Positions 15,441-29,100 of a stretch of 64,000 nucleotides of DNA are shown in pieces (the first letter of the stretch is position 1; every line of letters starts with the position of its first letter). The DNA lies in NCBI RefSeq assembly GCF_029029525.1, contig NZ_JAKJSC010000002.1, positions 62,001 through 126,000 of the forward strand, given 5' to 3'. The DNA is from Labilibaculum sp. DW002. Its GTDB lineage: Bacteria > Bacteroidota > Bacteroidia > Bacteroidales > Marinifilaceae. Both the position numbers and the translations under genes were made by a program. A model generated the notes under the pieces. That model did no database searches, was not told the origin of the DNA, and worked only from the letters and a program-made list of their open reading frames with translations.

Positions 15441-16826
15441 ATGTTTCCAAAAGAAGTATATATCAGAAGGCGTAATGAGTTACGCGAAATAATGAAGGAT
15501 GGAATAGCATTGGTGTTGGGTAATCCTGATGCTCCAATGAATTGTGCTGCAAATATTTATCAGTATCGCCAAGATAGTACATTTTTGTATTTCTTTGGCT
15601 TAGATCATCCAGGATTTGCTGGAGTTATGGATATCGATAACAATAAAGATTACATTTTTGGTGATGATGTTGATATTGACGACATTATTTGGATGGGACC
15701 TCAGCCAAGTGTGAAAGATCAAGCAGAGAAGGTTGGAATTGAGAATTGTGTAGGATCTTCTGATTTAAAAACGTTTGTAGAAGAGGCTATGAAAGCTGGA
15801 CGAAAAGTTCATTTTCTTCCTGTATACCGTGCAGAGAATAAAATCCTTATTCACGAATTACTAGGTACATCATTAAATAAAATAAAAGAAGACGCATCGG
15901 TTGAATTTATTAAAGCTGTAGTGGCTCTCCGTGAAATTAAAGATGAGTACGAGATTAAAGAATTAGAACGTGCGGCTGCAGTAGGATATCAAATGCATGT
16001 TGCTGCTATGAAAATGGCGCAGGATGGTGTTTACGAAAGAGAAGTTGCTGGAGAAGTTGAGGCTATTAGCCTTCGTGCTGGTGGAATGTTGTCTTTCCCT
16101 GCAATTGTTTCTAAGCGTGGTGAAACGCTTCATAACCATGAGCATGGTAACTTGCTTAAGAAAGGAGATTTGTTGCTTGTTGATTGTGGTGCCGAAACGG
16201 ATACACATTACGCTTCAGATAACACACGTACCATTCCAGTGGGCGGTAAGTTTACTCAAAAGCAAAGGGAAATATATGAGATTGTATTAGCTGCTATTGA
16301 TAAAGGAACAGAGTTAATCCGTCCAGGAGTTGATTACCGTTCTATTCATTTAGAAGTGTGTAAGGTGATTGCTTCAGGTTTGATTGAGCTTGGATTGATG
16401 AAAGGCGATGCTGATTCGGCTGTTGCAGCTGGAGCTCATACTTTATTTATGCCACACGGTCTAGGTCATATGATGGGACTTGACGTTCATGATATGGAGG
16501 ACCTTGGTGAAGACTACGTTGGGTATGATGAAAAGATTCAGCGTGCCAGCCAATTTGGAACTGCTTATTTGCGTTTAGGAAAAGAATTGAAACCTGGTTT
16601 TGTTATTACCAATGAGCCTGGTATCTATTTTATTCCTGCCCTAATTGATAAATGGAAGAAAGAAGGACTTCACACAGACTTTATTAATTTTGATAAAGTA
16701 GAAGAGTACAGAGCTTTTGGTGGAATTCGTTTAGAGGACGATATCTTGGTTACAGAAGAAGGAAATCGAATTATTGGAAAGAGAATTCCTATTAGTGTAG
16801 AAGAAGTAGAAAGTGTTATGTGTTAA
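15441..16826 (+). CDS. pepP: Xaa-Pro aminopeptidase (aminopeptidase P family)
   Basis: 461 residues. The N-terminal domain (to ~160) is the non-catalytic AMP_N fold with the conserved YRQDSTFLYFFG. The C-terminal pita-bread metallopeptidase carries the dinuclear metal ligands in LLLVDCGAET and SDNTRTIPV (Asp, Asp), HGLGHMMGLDVHD (His), ITNEPGIYF (Glu) and GGIRLEDD (Glu). It removes N-terminal residues preceding proline from peptides. No signal peptide is seen, so it is cytoplasmic. Single gene with its own terminator. Confidence 0.93.
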   Translation: MFPKEVYIRRRNELREIMKDGIALVLGNPDAPMNCAANIYQYRQDSTFLYFFGLDHPGFAGVMDIDNNKDYIFGDDVDIDDIIWMGPQPSVKDQAEKVGIENCVGSSDLKTFVEEAMKAGRKVHFLPVYRAENKILIHELLGTSLNKIKEDASVEFIKAVVALREIKDEYEIKELERAAAVGYQMHVAAMKMAQDGVYEREVAGEVEAISLRAGGMLSFPAIVSKRGETLHNHEHGNLLKKGDLLLVDCGAETDTHYASDNTRTIPVGGKFTQKQREIYEIVLAAIDKGTELIRPGVDYRSIHLEVCKVIASGLIELGLMKGDADSAVAAGAHTLFMPHGLGHMMGLDVHDMEDLGEDYVGYDEKIQRASQFGTAYLRLGKELKPGFVITNEPGIYFIPALIDKWKKEGLHTDFINFDKVEEYRAFGGIRLEDDILVTEEGNRIIGKRIPISVEEVESVMC

Positions 16827-17162
16827 AAATATCACAGTAATCATAATTGTGGGCAGGGTTCGTTGAGAACACTGCCTTTTTTTTTGTAGTTTGTTCGTTT
16901 AATTTTACTTAAATTTGTGTTTTTATAGTAAATATGTAACAAAAAACTTCTTTTATCAGTTTAAAAGAATACTTTGTGGAACTTTTTAGTAACCACAAGG
17001 AATTGATAAATTGATTTAATTATTTTGTTCTATTTAAATCTGTTTAACAGCTATTTAAGCTTATACTGAATTTGTAGTGTTATTTTGTTCTTATGTTGTT
17101 TTTCAATGTAAGGCAATTTGTATTACAATATAATTACGTTCTAACTTTTGAATCTTAACGAT
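16827..17162 (+). other. leader region of the giant adhesin gene
   Basis: 336 nt. After the pepP terminator, TAAATTTG at 16910-16917 fits a -7 box with TTTG either 16 nt (16890-16893) or 23 nt (16883-16886) upstream; neither spacing is ideal. If used, the adhesin mRNA would have a 5' untranslated region of ~240 nt. No ORF or clear hairpin was found in it. Confidence 0.4.
16852..16885 (+). terminator. intrinsic terminator after aminopeptidase P
   Basis: An imperfect stem, GGCAG/CTGCC plus GTTC/GAAC around one mismatch, is followed by nine T. Confidence 0.8.
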
Positions 17163-20100
17163 ATGAGAAATGGTAAAATTTCTACTCTAATTAAATTTAT
17201 TTTTACAGTCCTTTTTCTTTGTGTGTTTTTCATGCTTCCGAAAACGGTTTTGGCGCAGTATGATTATGAACACTATGTACCTCCATTTTATAATGGTTCA
17301 TCGAATAATGGTGATATTGGCTATCATAAGGCCGTACTGTCTACTAATTCAGTGAAGGATGTAAAAGTTGATATTTATAAAGGAGCTTCAACCTTATTAG
17401 GTAGTGTAACTATAAAGTTGGGTTCACCAGTCCAATATACTTTTAAAACAGTTGGTGAGGCAAATGGTAATAAAGGTAGAATTGCCGAATATCCTAACAA
17501 TTATAATTTTCCTTGGAATGTTGTTGGCGCGAAAGAGCTAAATGTTGTCTTGCCTGATGAAGGATTACGATTCTTTTCATCAGATGCACCATTTTTTGTG
17601 AATATGAGACACTCTACTGATGTTCAGGGAGGATCGTTAACAACGAAAGGTACCTATGCTTATGGTACTGAATTTTTATCAGGTCATGTTTATACAGATG
17701 TAAATCATTCTACATCTCGACGAAGTCATTTTATTTCTGTAATGGCAACTGAGGATAATACTACAGTTAATTTTACAGATATTAAATGTAGCATGTTAAC
17801 CGAATATGATGATAAAGGTGATGGTATTAGTTCAAATGATGATTTAAAAGTTAAGTGGGTTAATCCAGCAGATGTGATAACTCCTTCTCGAACATTGAAT
17901 AAAGGAGAAAGTTACATTATTGCAGTAGATCATAACTTACCAGGCTTTACGAATGCAATGAATGATGGCATGAATGGAACTTCAGTTACATCTGATAAAC
18001 CTATTGTCGTAAATACGGGTTCGTGGACTTCTGGACCAAGTGATGGTCAGGATATTGGAATCGATCAAATTGTTCCTATCGATCAATTAAGAGATGAATA
18101 TATCGTTATGCGAGGAGAAGGTGCAGTAAGAACAGAGCAGCCTATAGTTGTCGCAACAGAAGATGATACTGAAGTTTTTGTTAATGGAGTGTCAAAAGGA
18201 ACAATAGCAAGTAAAGGTGGTTTTTTAGCTTTACCAGATCCATATGATTCAAATGGGAATGCGTTTATTTCCACAGGAGGAAAAAGTGTATATGTATACC
18301 AAACTTTATCTGGAGATAAAAAAACCATTGGACCTACAGTTGGAATGAATTTTATTCCACCAGTTTCAACAAGTGGTATTCGAGAAGTTACAGTTCCTTT
18401 TGCAGATTTATTATCAGAACGTGCTGTACAAGGTGTAATTACGATATTGGTACAATCCAATGCTGTGGTTTATTACGCTAAAAATGGAGACCCAACATTA
18501 CATCCTATTTCAGAAATTACAACCGCACCTGTCAAAATTGATGGTCATCCTGAGTGGGAAATTTATAAATTAACTGAAATGTCAGGCAATTATCGATTTT
18601 ATGCGAATAAAGCGATTAATGTTGCGTGGTTAGTTAAGTCTGGTTATGTTGGTGCAGCTGGTTATTATTCTGGTTTTACTAAAGAAATATCTAAAATTAC
18701 ACCTGATTTAGATGTAGATGCTGGTGGTGAATTGGATCTAATTTGTGAGAGTTACGATGATGATATTAGTGTTGCGATTAAAGATCCTGTGCCAGATTTC
18801 TATGAGTGGTATGTAAATGATTTTACGGAAGATCCAATAATTGTGAATGGACCACTTGTCGTACCTGCTCCTGACGTAGAAACGTCGTACTATGTTGTTG
18901 GTTCTTACCGAGATCCATTGATGGATCAATTGTATAATGGTAGCTTCTTTGAGCAAGCTGCGGATTCTGATTATACCGAAGTTTTTGGAAACCTACAGTT
19001 GCCAGGAGAATATAGTGTAGTTATACAAACTACAGATGCAAACCCTTCTTTTAAAAACCCTTCTTTTACCGATATGGATAATGACTTGATGTTCATGGCT
19101 ATATCTGATCAAAAGGGGGATACTATTTATAGAGGAACTTCGATTGATGTTGTAGATGGTTTTAATTACATTATAAAATTGCATGGACGTAGTGTTGTTA
19201 ATGCGGAGTATACGCAACCTCAAAATATTAAAGTATTAGTTAATGGAGATACCATTATTGATAATTTTAAAATTGATGATCCAAATGATTGGCAGTCCGT
19301 TTCTGCAATGTGGAAACCAGGAACAGCTTCCAATGCGGTTATAAAATTACTAAATAATAATCCATCGGGTGTAAATTCAGCATTTGCATTAGATAGTATC
19401 ACTTTTGTACAAGCGGTACAAGATACTGCTGTATTTGTTGCTCGAGTGATTCCAAATTACAGTTATGGAAATAACGGAGCAACTGAACATTTCTGTAAAG
19501 GTGTAACCAATTCTTTAGATGTATCTAATGGAGATACAAGTTGGTATACTTATTCTTGGTCGAAAGATGGAGGAGATTTAGAAGATGGTGCCGTTTATAG
19601 CGGAGTAAAATCTCACGAGTTAGTATTTATCGATCCTCAGGATTCTCAAGAGGGTGAATATGTTTGTGAGATCGGTTTTAAACCAGAATATCAGGATTGT
19701 GGAACTTCAGAATCTACAGTTAGTGTAAGCTTAACTGTTTTAGTCGATGAAGTTGCAAAAGTGACAATTGATGCCGATAAAACGAATTTCTGTGCTGGCG
19801 CAAGTGCTACTCTAAATGCTTTGGTTGAAGGCGATGCCGGTGAAGTTAAATGGTTTGTTAATGGAGATGCATCTCCAGTTTCTTTGGAGAATCCGTATAC
19901 ATTTAATTATCCAACAGGGATATATACAGTTCGTTGTGAAGCCGAGAATGGTTGTGGTGTAGCTTTTGATGAAATAACAATTAATGTTTTATCTGCTCCA
20001 GTCTTAAATAGTTTGACGACAAACGATGATTTATGTGAAGGACAACCAATTATTTTAACAGCTGATGCTGTTGGTAATGGTGTTTTAACTTATACATGGA

Positions 20101-23100
20101 GAAGAGATGCTACTGTTTTAACAGAAACAGGAAGTGTATTAAATTATCCGGCCTCTATAACAGATAGAGAAGCAACCTTTAAAGTTAAAGTTTCAAGTGT
20201 TTATACCATAGGTGATGAAACAATAGAATGTCCTAATAGTACAGGATTGGCTGTTTATGATCTTGATGTTTTTCCATTGGTAACATTTGATCAGCCTTTG
20301 GTTGATGCTACTGTTTGTGAAGGAAGTAACCACTCGTTTAATGTAACGATGGATTATCCTGGAGCTTTTTATAATTATCAGTGGGACAAGGATGGTGTTG
20401 ATTTGTTGAATAATTTATCATCTCATAACCTTTCAGCGGTTACTCCTGCTGTTCATGAAGGAAATTATAAAGTCGTAGTTACAAATAGATGTAATTCTGA
20501 ATTTTCAGAAGCTGATTTAATTGTAACTCCTGAAATTGAAGTGAATGGTTTTGATTTGGATAAAACAGGTCCATTCTGTATTGCAACTGACGTTACGGCA
20601 ACTTTTGATGTCGTAAATAATGGTGCAACTTATATTTATCAAGTAATTGATCCTACTGGAGTAACGACTACGATTACAAATCCATATACTTTTACACTTG
20701 ATGCAACGAACGAAGGTAAATGGGAGTTTCTAGTGAGTAGTACTTGCGATGCTCCTGTATTATTTACTTCTAATTTAAATATGCATGAAGATTTTGGTAC
20801 GCTAACTGTTGCTGATGTTGGAACATGTATTGGTGAAACAATTACATTTGAAGCTTCTGTTTTGGATATTCCAGCTGCATCAACATTAACATATGCATGG
20901 ACAGATAATTTAGGGAATCCTATTGGAACAAATTCTGATCAATTGGAAATTGTAAATGTACAAGATGCTAATTTTGGCACTTATTCAGTTTTAGTTACAG
21001 ATCAGTGTGGTAATAATAAAACAGAAACTGGAGAATTGACAAAAGAAGCTGTTACTTCTCCATCTACAGCAGCCGCTACAACAGTTTGTGAAGGCGATGC
21101 TTTTTCTGCTACAATTACCTATTTAGGAACCCCAACTTTTGAGTGGAGATTTAATGATCCAGTAAGTGGTCCTGTTGTATCAACAACAGAAACTTTAAAT
21201 ATCGCAGCTACAACATTAGCCGATGCAGGTGTATATTATTGTAATGTAGAGTTGATTTGTGGAACTAATATTGTAATTCAAAGAGAACTTATTGTAAATG
21301 CTCATATAGCTGTGGTGGGTCCTTTATTGGAAACGCTAAATGTTTGTGATAACGAAAAGCCTTTACTAGCAATTGATGTAAATGGTAACCTTTCTGATTA
21401 TAGAATAGAATGGCGAGATGGTGGAGGAACTCTTTTAAGAACAGGATCTTTCGTCCAGTTGGATACTCATATTGCTATACCGATAGCATATACATACACT
21501 GCTAATGTTATTGGTTTGTGTGAAACAATCGTGAAAACGTATAAAATTAATGTTCACGAAAAACCATCAATTAGTGCTGCAGATAATAGTTTAACAGAAT
21601 GTTCAGGTCTTGTAAGTATGGATATTGCTGTAACTGGAGAGCATAATGGAATTGTGTGGTGGAAAGATGGAGCTGTCATTACTGATGGAAACGCTGACCC
21701 TGCTAATTTTGTTATCAATCCAGCAACAAGTCCTTCAGATGATGGAGAATACATTGCGAAAATTGAATCTGATTATTGTAATGATGCTCAAGTTTCTATT
21801 TTATTAGATGTAATTAATACGATTTTTGTAACGAACCAATCTCCAGCTAATACAGTTGTTTGTGAAAATGAAGCAACAAATTTATTTGTCACGGCTACTG
21901 GAGATGATGTTGAATACAAATGGTATAAAACAATAGATCCTGCGACTACTTTATCAGATCAAGCCAATTATGATTTGGGAAATATTGTTTCGGCGCAAGC
22001 TGGAGAATACAAGTGTGATCTTTTTAATGATGCGGCTTGTGGTAATCAAACATTGACATTTAATGTAGTCGTAAATAAACACGCTACGGTAACAAATCCA
22101 TTAAGTGTGACAATGTGTGAAACAGATGCTGATCCAGTCTTCACAGTAACAGGAACGGGTGAAGCACCAGTAACGTATCAGTGGTACGATAAAGATGATA
22201 TTGCTGTCGCAGAAGTTAGTGCAACAACAAACACATTAACAGTAACAAGTCCAGTTGATGGGCAATCTTACTATTGTATTGTTTCAGGAAGTTCTTGTGA
22301 CGATGCAAAATCAAATAAAGCAAGCTTAACAATTATTAAGAATGTAAGCGTTACAGATCCTTCGGATTTAACGATTTCTGATGGAGCAAATGCTAGTTTT
22401 ACAGTTGTAGCTTCGGGTGAACCAGCTTACTCTTACCAATGGCAAGAAAATACGGGTTCAGGTTGGAATGATTTAGCGAATGGAGGTAAGTATTCTGGAA
22501 CAGATTTAGCTACTTTAAAAATCACAGGTGCTGATCAAGCTACTTTTGATGGAAATCAATATAGGTGTGAGGTTGTTTCTTCAGGTGCAATATGTGCATC
22601 ATCTGTAACAAGTAATTTAGCAATATTAACAGTAACTGAGGTAACGAAGATTGCTGTGCAACCAAACGGAACAACAGTTTGTTTTAACGATAATGCTACT
22701 TTAAGTGTTGAAGGTGCGAGTGCAGGTTTAACTTACACTTGGTACTACAAAAAAGGAGCTGGAGCATACGAAACTGCTGTAGGTAAAGATGGAATGTCTG
22801 TATCCTTATCAGGAAATGTATCAACTCTTACCATTCCTGCAGATGATTTAGATATAAATAACTGGGCATTCCAGTGTGTTGTTAGCGATGGAGTTAGTAC
22901 TGATCAAACTTCTAATGAGGTATTGGTTACAGTATTAGAAGATATTGCAGTAACAACTGCTGATGCTACTTTTACTCCTTGCGAGAATGATGCCTTTTCA
23001 TTGTCGGTAGTTGCTACCGGTGATGCCATAAAATACAAGTGGTACAAAGTAGGAGCTGAAGCTACTATTCTTTCAACAAGTACTTCTTATAATCTTGGTA

Positions 23101-26100
23101 ACATAGCATTAACTGATGCAGGAACCTATAAATGTGAAATATATAATGATTTAGGATGTAATGATTTGGAGAGAACTTTTGTTGTAGATGTTAAAAATCA
23201 TGCAACAATTACGAATCCAACTGATGTTACAATGTGTGCTAGTGGTGTAAACCCAACATTTACAGCAAATGGAACTGCTGAAGGAACCTTAACTTACGAG
23301 TGGTTTGATAAGGATGATAATTTAGTAGTGGGTGCAACAACTAATATTTTAACAGTTGCAAGTCCTGTAAATGGACAAAGTTATTATGCGGTAGCTTCAG
23401 GAGACTTTTGTGATGATGCAACTTCGAATAGAGCAAGTTTAACTGTTTTAGCTGAAGTTAGTACAACAGATCCTGTTGATGTAACTATTGCTGATGGTGG
23501 TACTGCAAGTTTTGAAGTAACAGCTTCAGGAGAACCAACATACTCTTATCAATGGCAAGAAGATTCAGGTTCTGGTTTTGCAGATATTGTTGATGCTGAT
23601 GAATATTCAGGTGCAACAACTTCAAAATTGACTATTGCTGGAGCTTTATCTGCAAATGGTTTCAATAATAACCTATACAGATGTATTGTTACAAGTTCAT
23701 CTTGTTCTGATATTGCAACAAGTTTACCTGCAAGATTAGTATTAGATAATATCATTAAAATTTTAGTTCAACCGGACAATCAGAAAATTTGTGAAACGAA
23801 CACAGCAACCTTTGTAGTTGAAGGAACAGTAGCAGTAACAGGTTTCACTTGGAGATATAATGATGGTTCTGGTTATGCAGATGCAGATGGTATTCTTGGA
23901 ATGAGTGTTTCGACAGTTGGACAAGTTTCAACTCTTACTGTAACAACTACAGATACTTCAAAGGATTCTTGGCTGTTCAGATGTATTTTAACTGATGGTT
24001 TGACATCTGATCCAACGAATGCAGTAAGTCTTGAGGTTTATGAAACTATAAATGTAACAACAGCAGTAATTAATAACCTTCAAGAATGTGAAGGGGAAGC
24101 TCTAGTTCTTTCTGTTGCAACAGATGCGGGTAGTAATATTCAATACAAGTGGTATGAAAGTACTACACCAGGAACAGTTCTTTCAACAAGTGCAAATTAT
24201 GATTTAGGAAATATTTCACTTGCTAACGAATTAACTTATGAATGTCTTGTTTATAATGATCTTGGATGTGGTGACATTACCATAAGTTATATAATAGATG
24301 TGCAAGAAGATGCAACAGTAACAAATCCTACAGATAAGATTGTATGTGCTAGTGATACTAATATTGATTTTGATGTAACAGCTACAGCAGAGGGAACTGT
24401 TACTTACGAATGGTTCGATAAGGATGATGTTTCTGTTGGGAATGCAGCGACCTTAACAATAGCAGTTCCAGTTCATGGGCAAAGTTATTATTGTGTTGTT
24501 TCTGGAGATGCTTGTAACGATGCAACATCAGAAATCGCAACTCTAACTGTTTACGAAGAAGTTTCGATAGTTGATCAACCTCTAGATGTAACAATTCCTG
24601 ATGGTGGTAATGCTAGCTTTACTGTTAATGTAGCAGGAGAGCCTGATTACACATACCAGTGGGAAGAAAACTCTGGTTCTGGTTGGAGTGCTCTTGCAAA
24701 CGGAGGAAAATATTCAGGAGTGGATAGTCAAACGCTTACAGTTAGTGGCGCAGATAAATTAACTTTTGATACTAATCAATATCGTTGTGTAGTTGGTAAT
24801 ACAAAATGTTCTGCCAATGCAACAAGTGATCCTGCAACTTTAACGATTACTTCAGTTGTTAAAATATTTGGACAGCCAGATAATATGGAGGCTTGTTTAC
24901 CAAATGCGGTTGTTTATGAAATTATAGGATCAACTGCAGGTTTAGCATACGAATGGGAATACAGTACAGATGGTGTTACTTATAATACAGTAACTGCGGT
25001 TCCTGAAATAGCTGTTGTAAATGATGCAGCTGGATCTAAACTTACAATAGCAACGACTACTCTTGCAATGAATACATGGACTTTCCATTGTATTGTTAAG
25101 GATGGTTTAAGTGCTGACGAAACGTCAAGTGTAGTTTCTCTAACTGTTGTTGAACCAGTTAATTTTGATCCTTTAGTGGATGAAAATTTATGTTTCGGAA
25201 TAGAGAAGCAAATCAGCCTAGCGAATGTTTCAGGTACAGGACCAATCAGTTTTTCATGGTCGGATGGTGTTTCTGAAGTATCAACAACTACAGATTTAAG
25301 TATTGGTGCTAGTGATAATGGAAATTATGCAGTAACAGTAAGTAATGGTAGTGTTTGTCCAGACAAAACAGATGATCTAGACGTATTGCATTACTCAGAG
25401 CTAAGTCTTGATACATGGTCTAATACAGATCAGGCTTGTATTGGAGATACTGAAGTATTAAGCGTAGGTATTGCAAATAAAGACGCTCTATTGCCAACTG
25501 AAACATATCAGTGGTATAAAGATGGTGCACCTATTTCTACAGATCCAACTTATAATATTGTTGCAACAGATAAGTCACAGTCCGGTTTATATAAAGTTGA
25601 AGTATGGGATGGATGTTCTACAGAAACTATTTCTGGTTATGTAAATGTTTATGAAAATATTGTAGCAACAACTACTTGGGATGCGGAAACAACAATCTGT
25701 TCAGGTACAGAATTAAGATTAGAAACTGAAGTTACGGGTGATGTTTCTTCATATACTTGGACTAAAGATGGTGGGGCACTTACTGCAAATTCGAGTTACC
25801 TTAAAGCTTCAGTAGATGCAAGTGATGCAGGTACATATGTATGTACTGTGTCTGGATATTGTGGTGCAGATATTATTTACACAATTGATGTAACAGTTTT
25901 GGATGCTCCTGAAATTACAACAGGAATTGATGCTCTTACAGATGTTTGTGAAGGAGACCCATTGGCGCTAGGACCAATTGTGGTTACAGGAACTCATGAT
26001 GATCCTATCTGGACATTAAGTGATAATGTGACTAATGTAGTAACAACAGCTTTAGAATTAGATTTGGGAACTGCTACATTAACGGAAGCAGGTAACTATA

Positions 26101-29100
26101 AGGTGTCAGTAAGTAATATTTGTGGTACAGATGTTTCTTATGGAAACCAAGTTGTTAATCCAACTCCAGCAATTGATCCAATAGCAGCTCAAACAGTTTG
26201 TGAAGGTGATGATGTTGTATTCAGGTCAAATGCTACAGGCGCAGGAATTTCTTATCAATGGTTAGTTGATGGTGTTGATCAAATGGTTAATGCTCCTGAG
26301 TTAGTTCTTAATGGAGGTGTTGTTTTACCTTTTGATTTAAATACAGAAAAAGTTTACAATGTTGAATGTATAATAACTACAAGTTGTGGTACTGCTTCTG
26401 CAGTAACAAGCTTGACAGTTAAACCAAGAACTGTTCTTCATGCTACTTTAAAAAATGTAGTGAAGTACATTGGTGAAGATTACACAATGACTGTTGATGT
26501 TTCTGGTGTTGGTTTAGGATTTGAATGGATACATGAAGCATTAGATGGTACTAAAACACCATTAGGTATTTCTGGAAACGAGGTTGTTCTTACAGATATT
26601 AGCATGGCAGATGCAGGCTACTACACATGTAAAATAACAGGAACTTGTGGTCAGAGACTTGCTTCTGGTAAATTAACAGTTAAAGAGCCAGTTACGATTG
26701 GTACAGGATTGAATGCATTCGAAGAAAAGTGTGTTGGAGATCCATTAAATCTTGCAATTGTTGCTTCAGGTCAGATAACTTCAATTAAATGGTATAAAGA
26801 CAATGTTCTAATGCCTGCAGAGACTAATTTAAATGTATTTATTCCAGCTTTAACTTTAACTGATGCTGGAGAATACAAATGTGAAATTGTAGGTGAAGGA
26901 ACAAGTGGAATAACAGAAATATCAATTGTTAGAGTTTATTCTCAAACAGTTTTAAATGCATCTCTTGCAGACACAACTCTTTGTGAAAATGCAATGCTTG
27001 ATTGGATTCCAAATGTTGAAGGAACATCTACTCAAACCTATAAATGGTATTTAGATGGAGCGGAAGTATTTGAAGGTAAAATTTTGCATTACGATGCTTT
27101 AGCTTTAAGTCATGAAGGGAATTATGAAGTTCAAGTAACAAGTCTTTGTGGCGATGTTGCTTCTTCTGCAAACCTTGAGGTGATTGAATTACCTGTATTT
27201 GTATCAGCATCTGCTGGTCAAGAGGTCTGTGAAAACTATCCACTGGTTGAGTTTTCTGTTGAGTATACTGGCGAAAGCTTAAGATATCAGTGGCGAAAAG
27301 ATGGTGTTGATCTTCTAGGTGAAACAACACAGACTTTAAGTTTAACATTTATTCAAATTGATGATGCTGGAAATTATACTTGCAAAGTATATTCTACTTG
27401 TGGAGAGGAAATAAGTCCAGCAGCAAGTTTAAGTGTAACACCTCAGTTAAAAATTCTTTCAAATCAAGCGGATATTGAAGTTTGTACTGGTGAAGATGTA
27501 GTACTTGTAGCGGACGTTGAAGGTATCAACGTTACTTATCAGTGGAAGCTTAATGGTATTGATCTAGATATCGCAACATATCCTGAAGCTAATTCAGCCA
27601 CACTTAATTTAATGGCTACAACTTCAAGCGATAATGGATATTACACATGTATCGTATCTGATGATTGTACAGCTTCACGTTCTACCAAACCGACCGAATT
27701 GGTTGTTAATGAATTACCAAATACAGAGATTTTTGGTCGAATGATACTTTGTGCAAAAGAAGACAGGGTAACGTATGTAACTATTGACCAACCGGATCTT
27801 AATTACGGATGGGATGTGACTGGAGGTATTTTTGCAGGTCCAGAAGAAGGAGTTAGAACCAGAATTACTTGGGGAGAACTTACCGATGGAACCCTTTCTG
27901 TAACACTAACTGATGTGGTAACAGGATGTAAATCAAAAGTAGATTCAGCAGTTGTATTGCATGCACTTCCAATCGTTAATCTAGAGGATCTTGAATCCGA
28001 AGGTGTTTGTAAGGAAGAATTTGAATTGACTGGAGGTTTTCCAGAAGGCGGTATTTATTGGGTGAATGGAATCTCTCAAACTGTCTTTAATCCATCTGAT
28101 CGTGGTGCAGGAAACTACGCTGTTCATTATTCCTATACTGATGAATACGGTTGTTCGAATGTTACTCCAATTAAAGATTTACAAGTAGATGTTTTACCTG
28201 TTGTTGATATTACGGATGACTTTACCGTTGGTAGTTGTACTCCAACTCAATTAACAGCGAGTACTGATGAGGATAATATTCAGTGGTTTAAAATTCAGGA
28301 CAACAATAGAGTATTACCTTTAGATTTGGATGATGCTAATTCATTGACTCCAACATTTACTCCTGGAGAATCACAAGTATTATTAGCAAGTGTTAAAGAT
28401 GAACATGCTTGTGAAGGTATCGATATCTTAAATCTTGATGTTGCTCCTCTTCCTGTTGTTACTACGATTAACGATACAACAGTTGGACGATGTAATCAAC
28501 TGGTACTTATCACTGATATCGTAGGAGATCAAGATGTAATTAGTTGGACTAACCCAGATCATTTAGACGATGCAAATGTGAGAAGTCCTAAAATTATTGA
28601 TGCTCCGGAAGGAACACATACTTACACAATTAGTGTTACAGATTTATACGGATGTGATGCAACAGGTGAAGTGAAAGTGACCATGGTTGATAATCCTACA
28701 TTAGGAGAAGATAAATTTGGTTGCGAAGGGGATTCTTTCGAGATAAACCTTGCTGGTTTGGATAACCCATTTTGGTCAAATTCTGATTGGACTAATCCTG
28801 AAAGAGAAGAAGTAAATGCTTTGGATAGTTACACTGTTGAAACTCCAGGTCAGTACTTGTTAGAAGTCTCTAATGAATACAACTGTGGAGATGAGCAATT
28901 GTTCGTGATTAATCCACTTCCAGATCTAGGATTAAAAGATACATTGCTATTTGAAGGACAAACGATAACCTTAGGACCTAATTTACCTTCGGAGTTTGCA
29001 CCTTACTTTTTCGAGTGGCAAGATGGAAGTATTCTTCAAAGATTGGATGTTTCTGAAGAAGGGGAGTACATTTTGAAAGTAGAAGATAACATCGGATGTA

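Noticed and set aside
17148-17162. TTG at 17148 as the adhesin start
   Set aside because: The ATG at 17163 begins directly at a normal basic n-region and signal peptide; the five extra codons add nothing recognisable.
18083-18460. 125-residue antisense ORF inside the adhesin gene
   Set aside because: It lies wholly inside a strong coding frame on the other strand, with no start context or family. Several similar antisense ORFs in this repeat-rich gene are also shadows.
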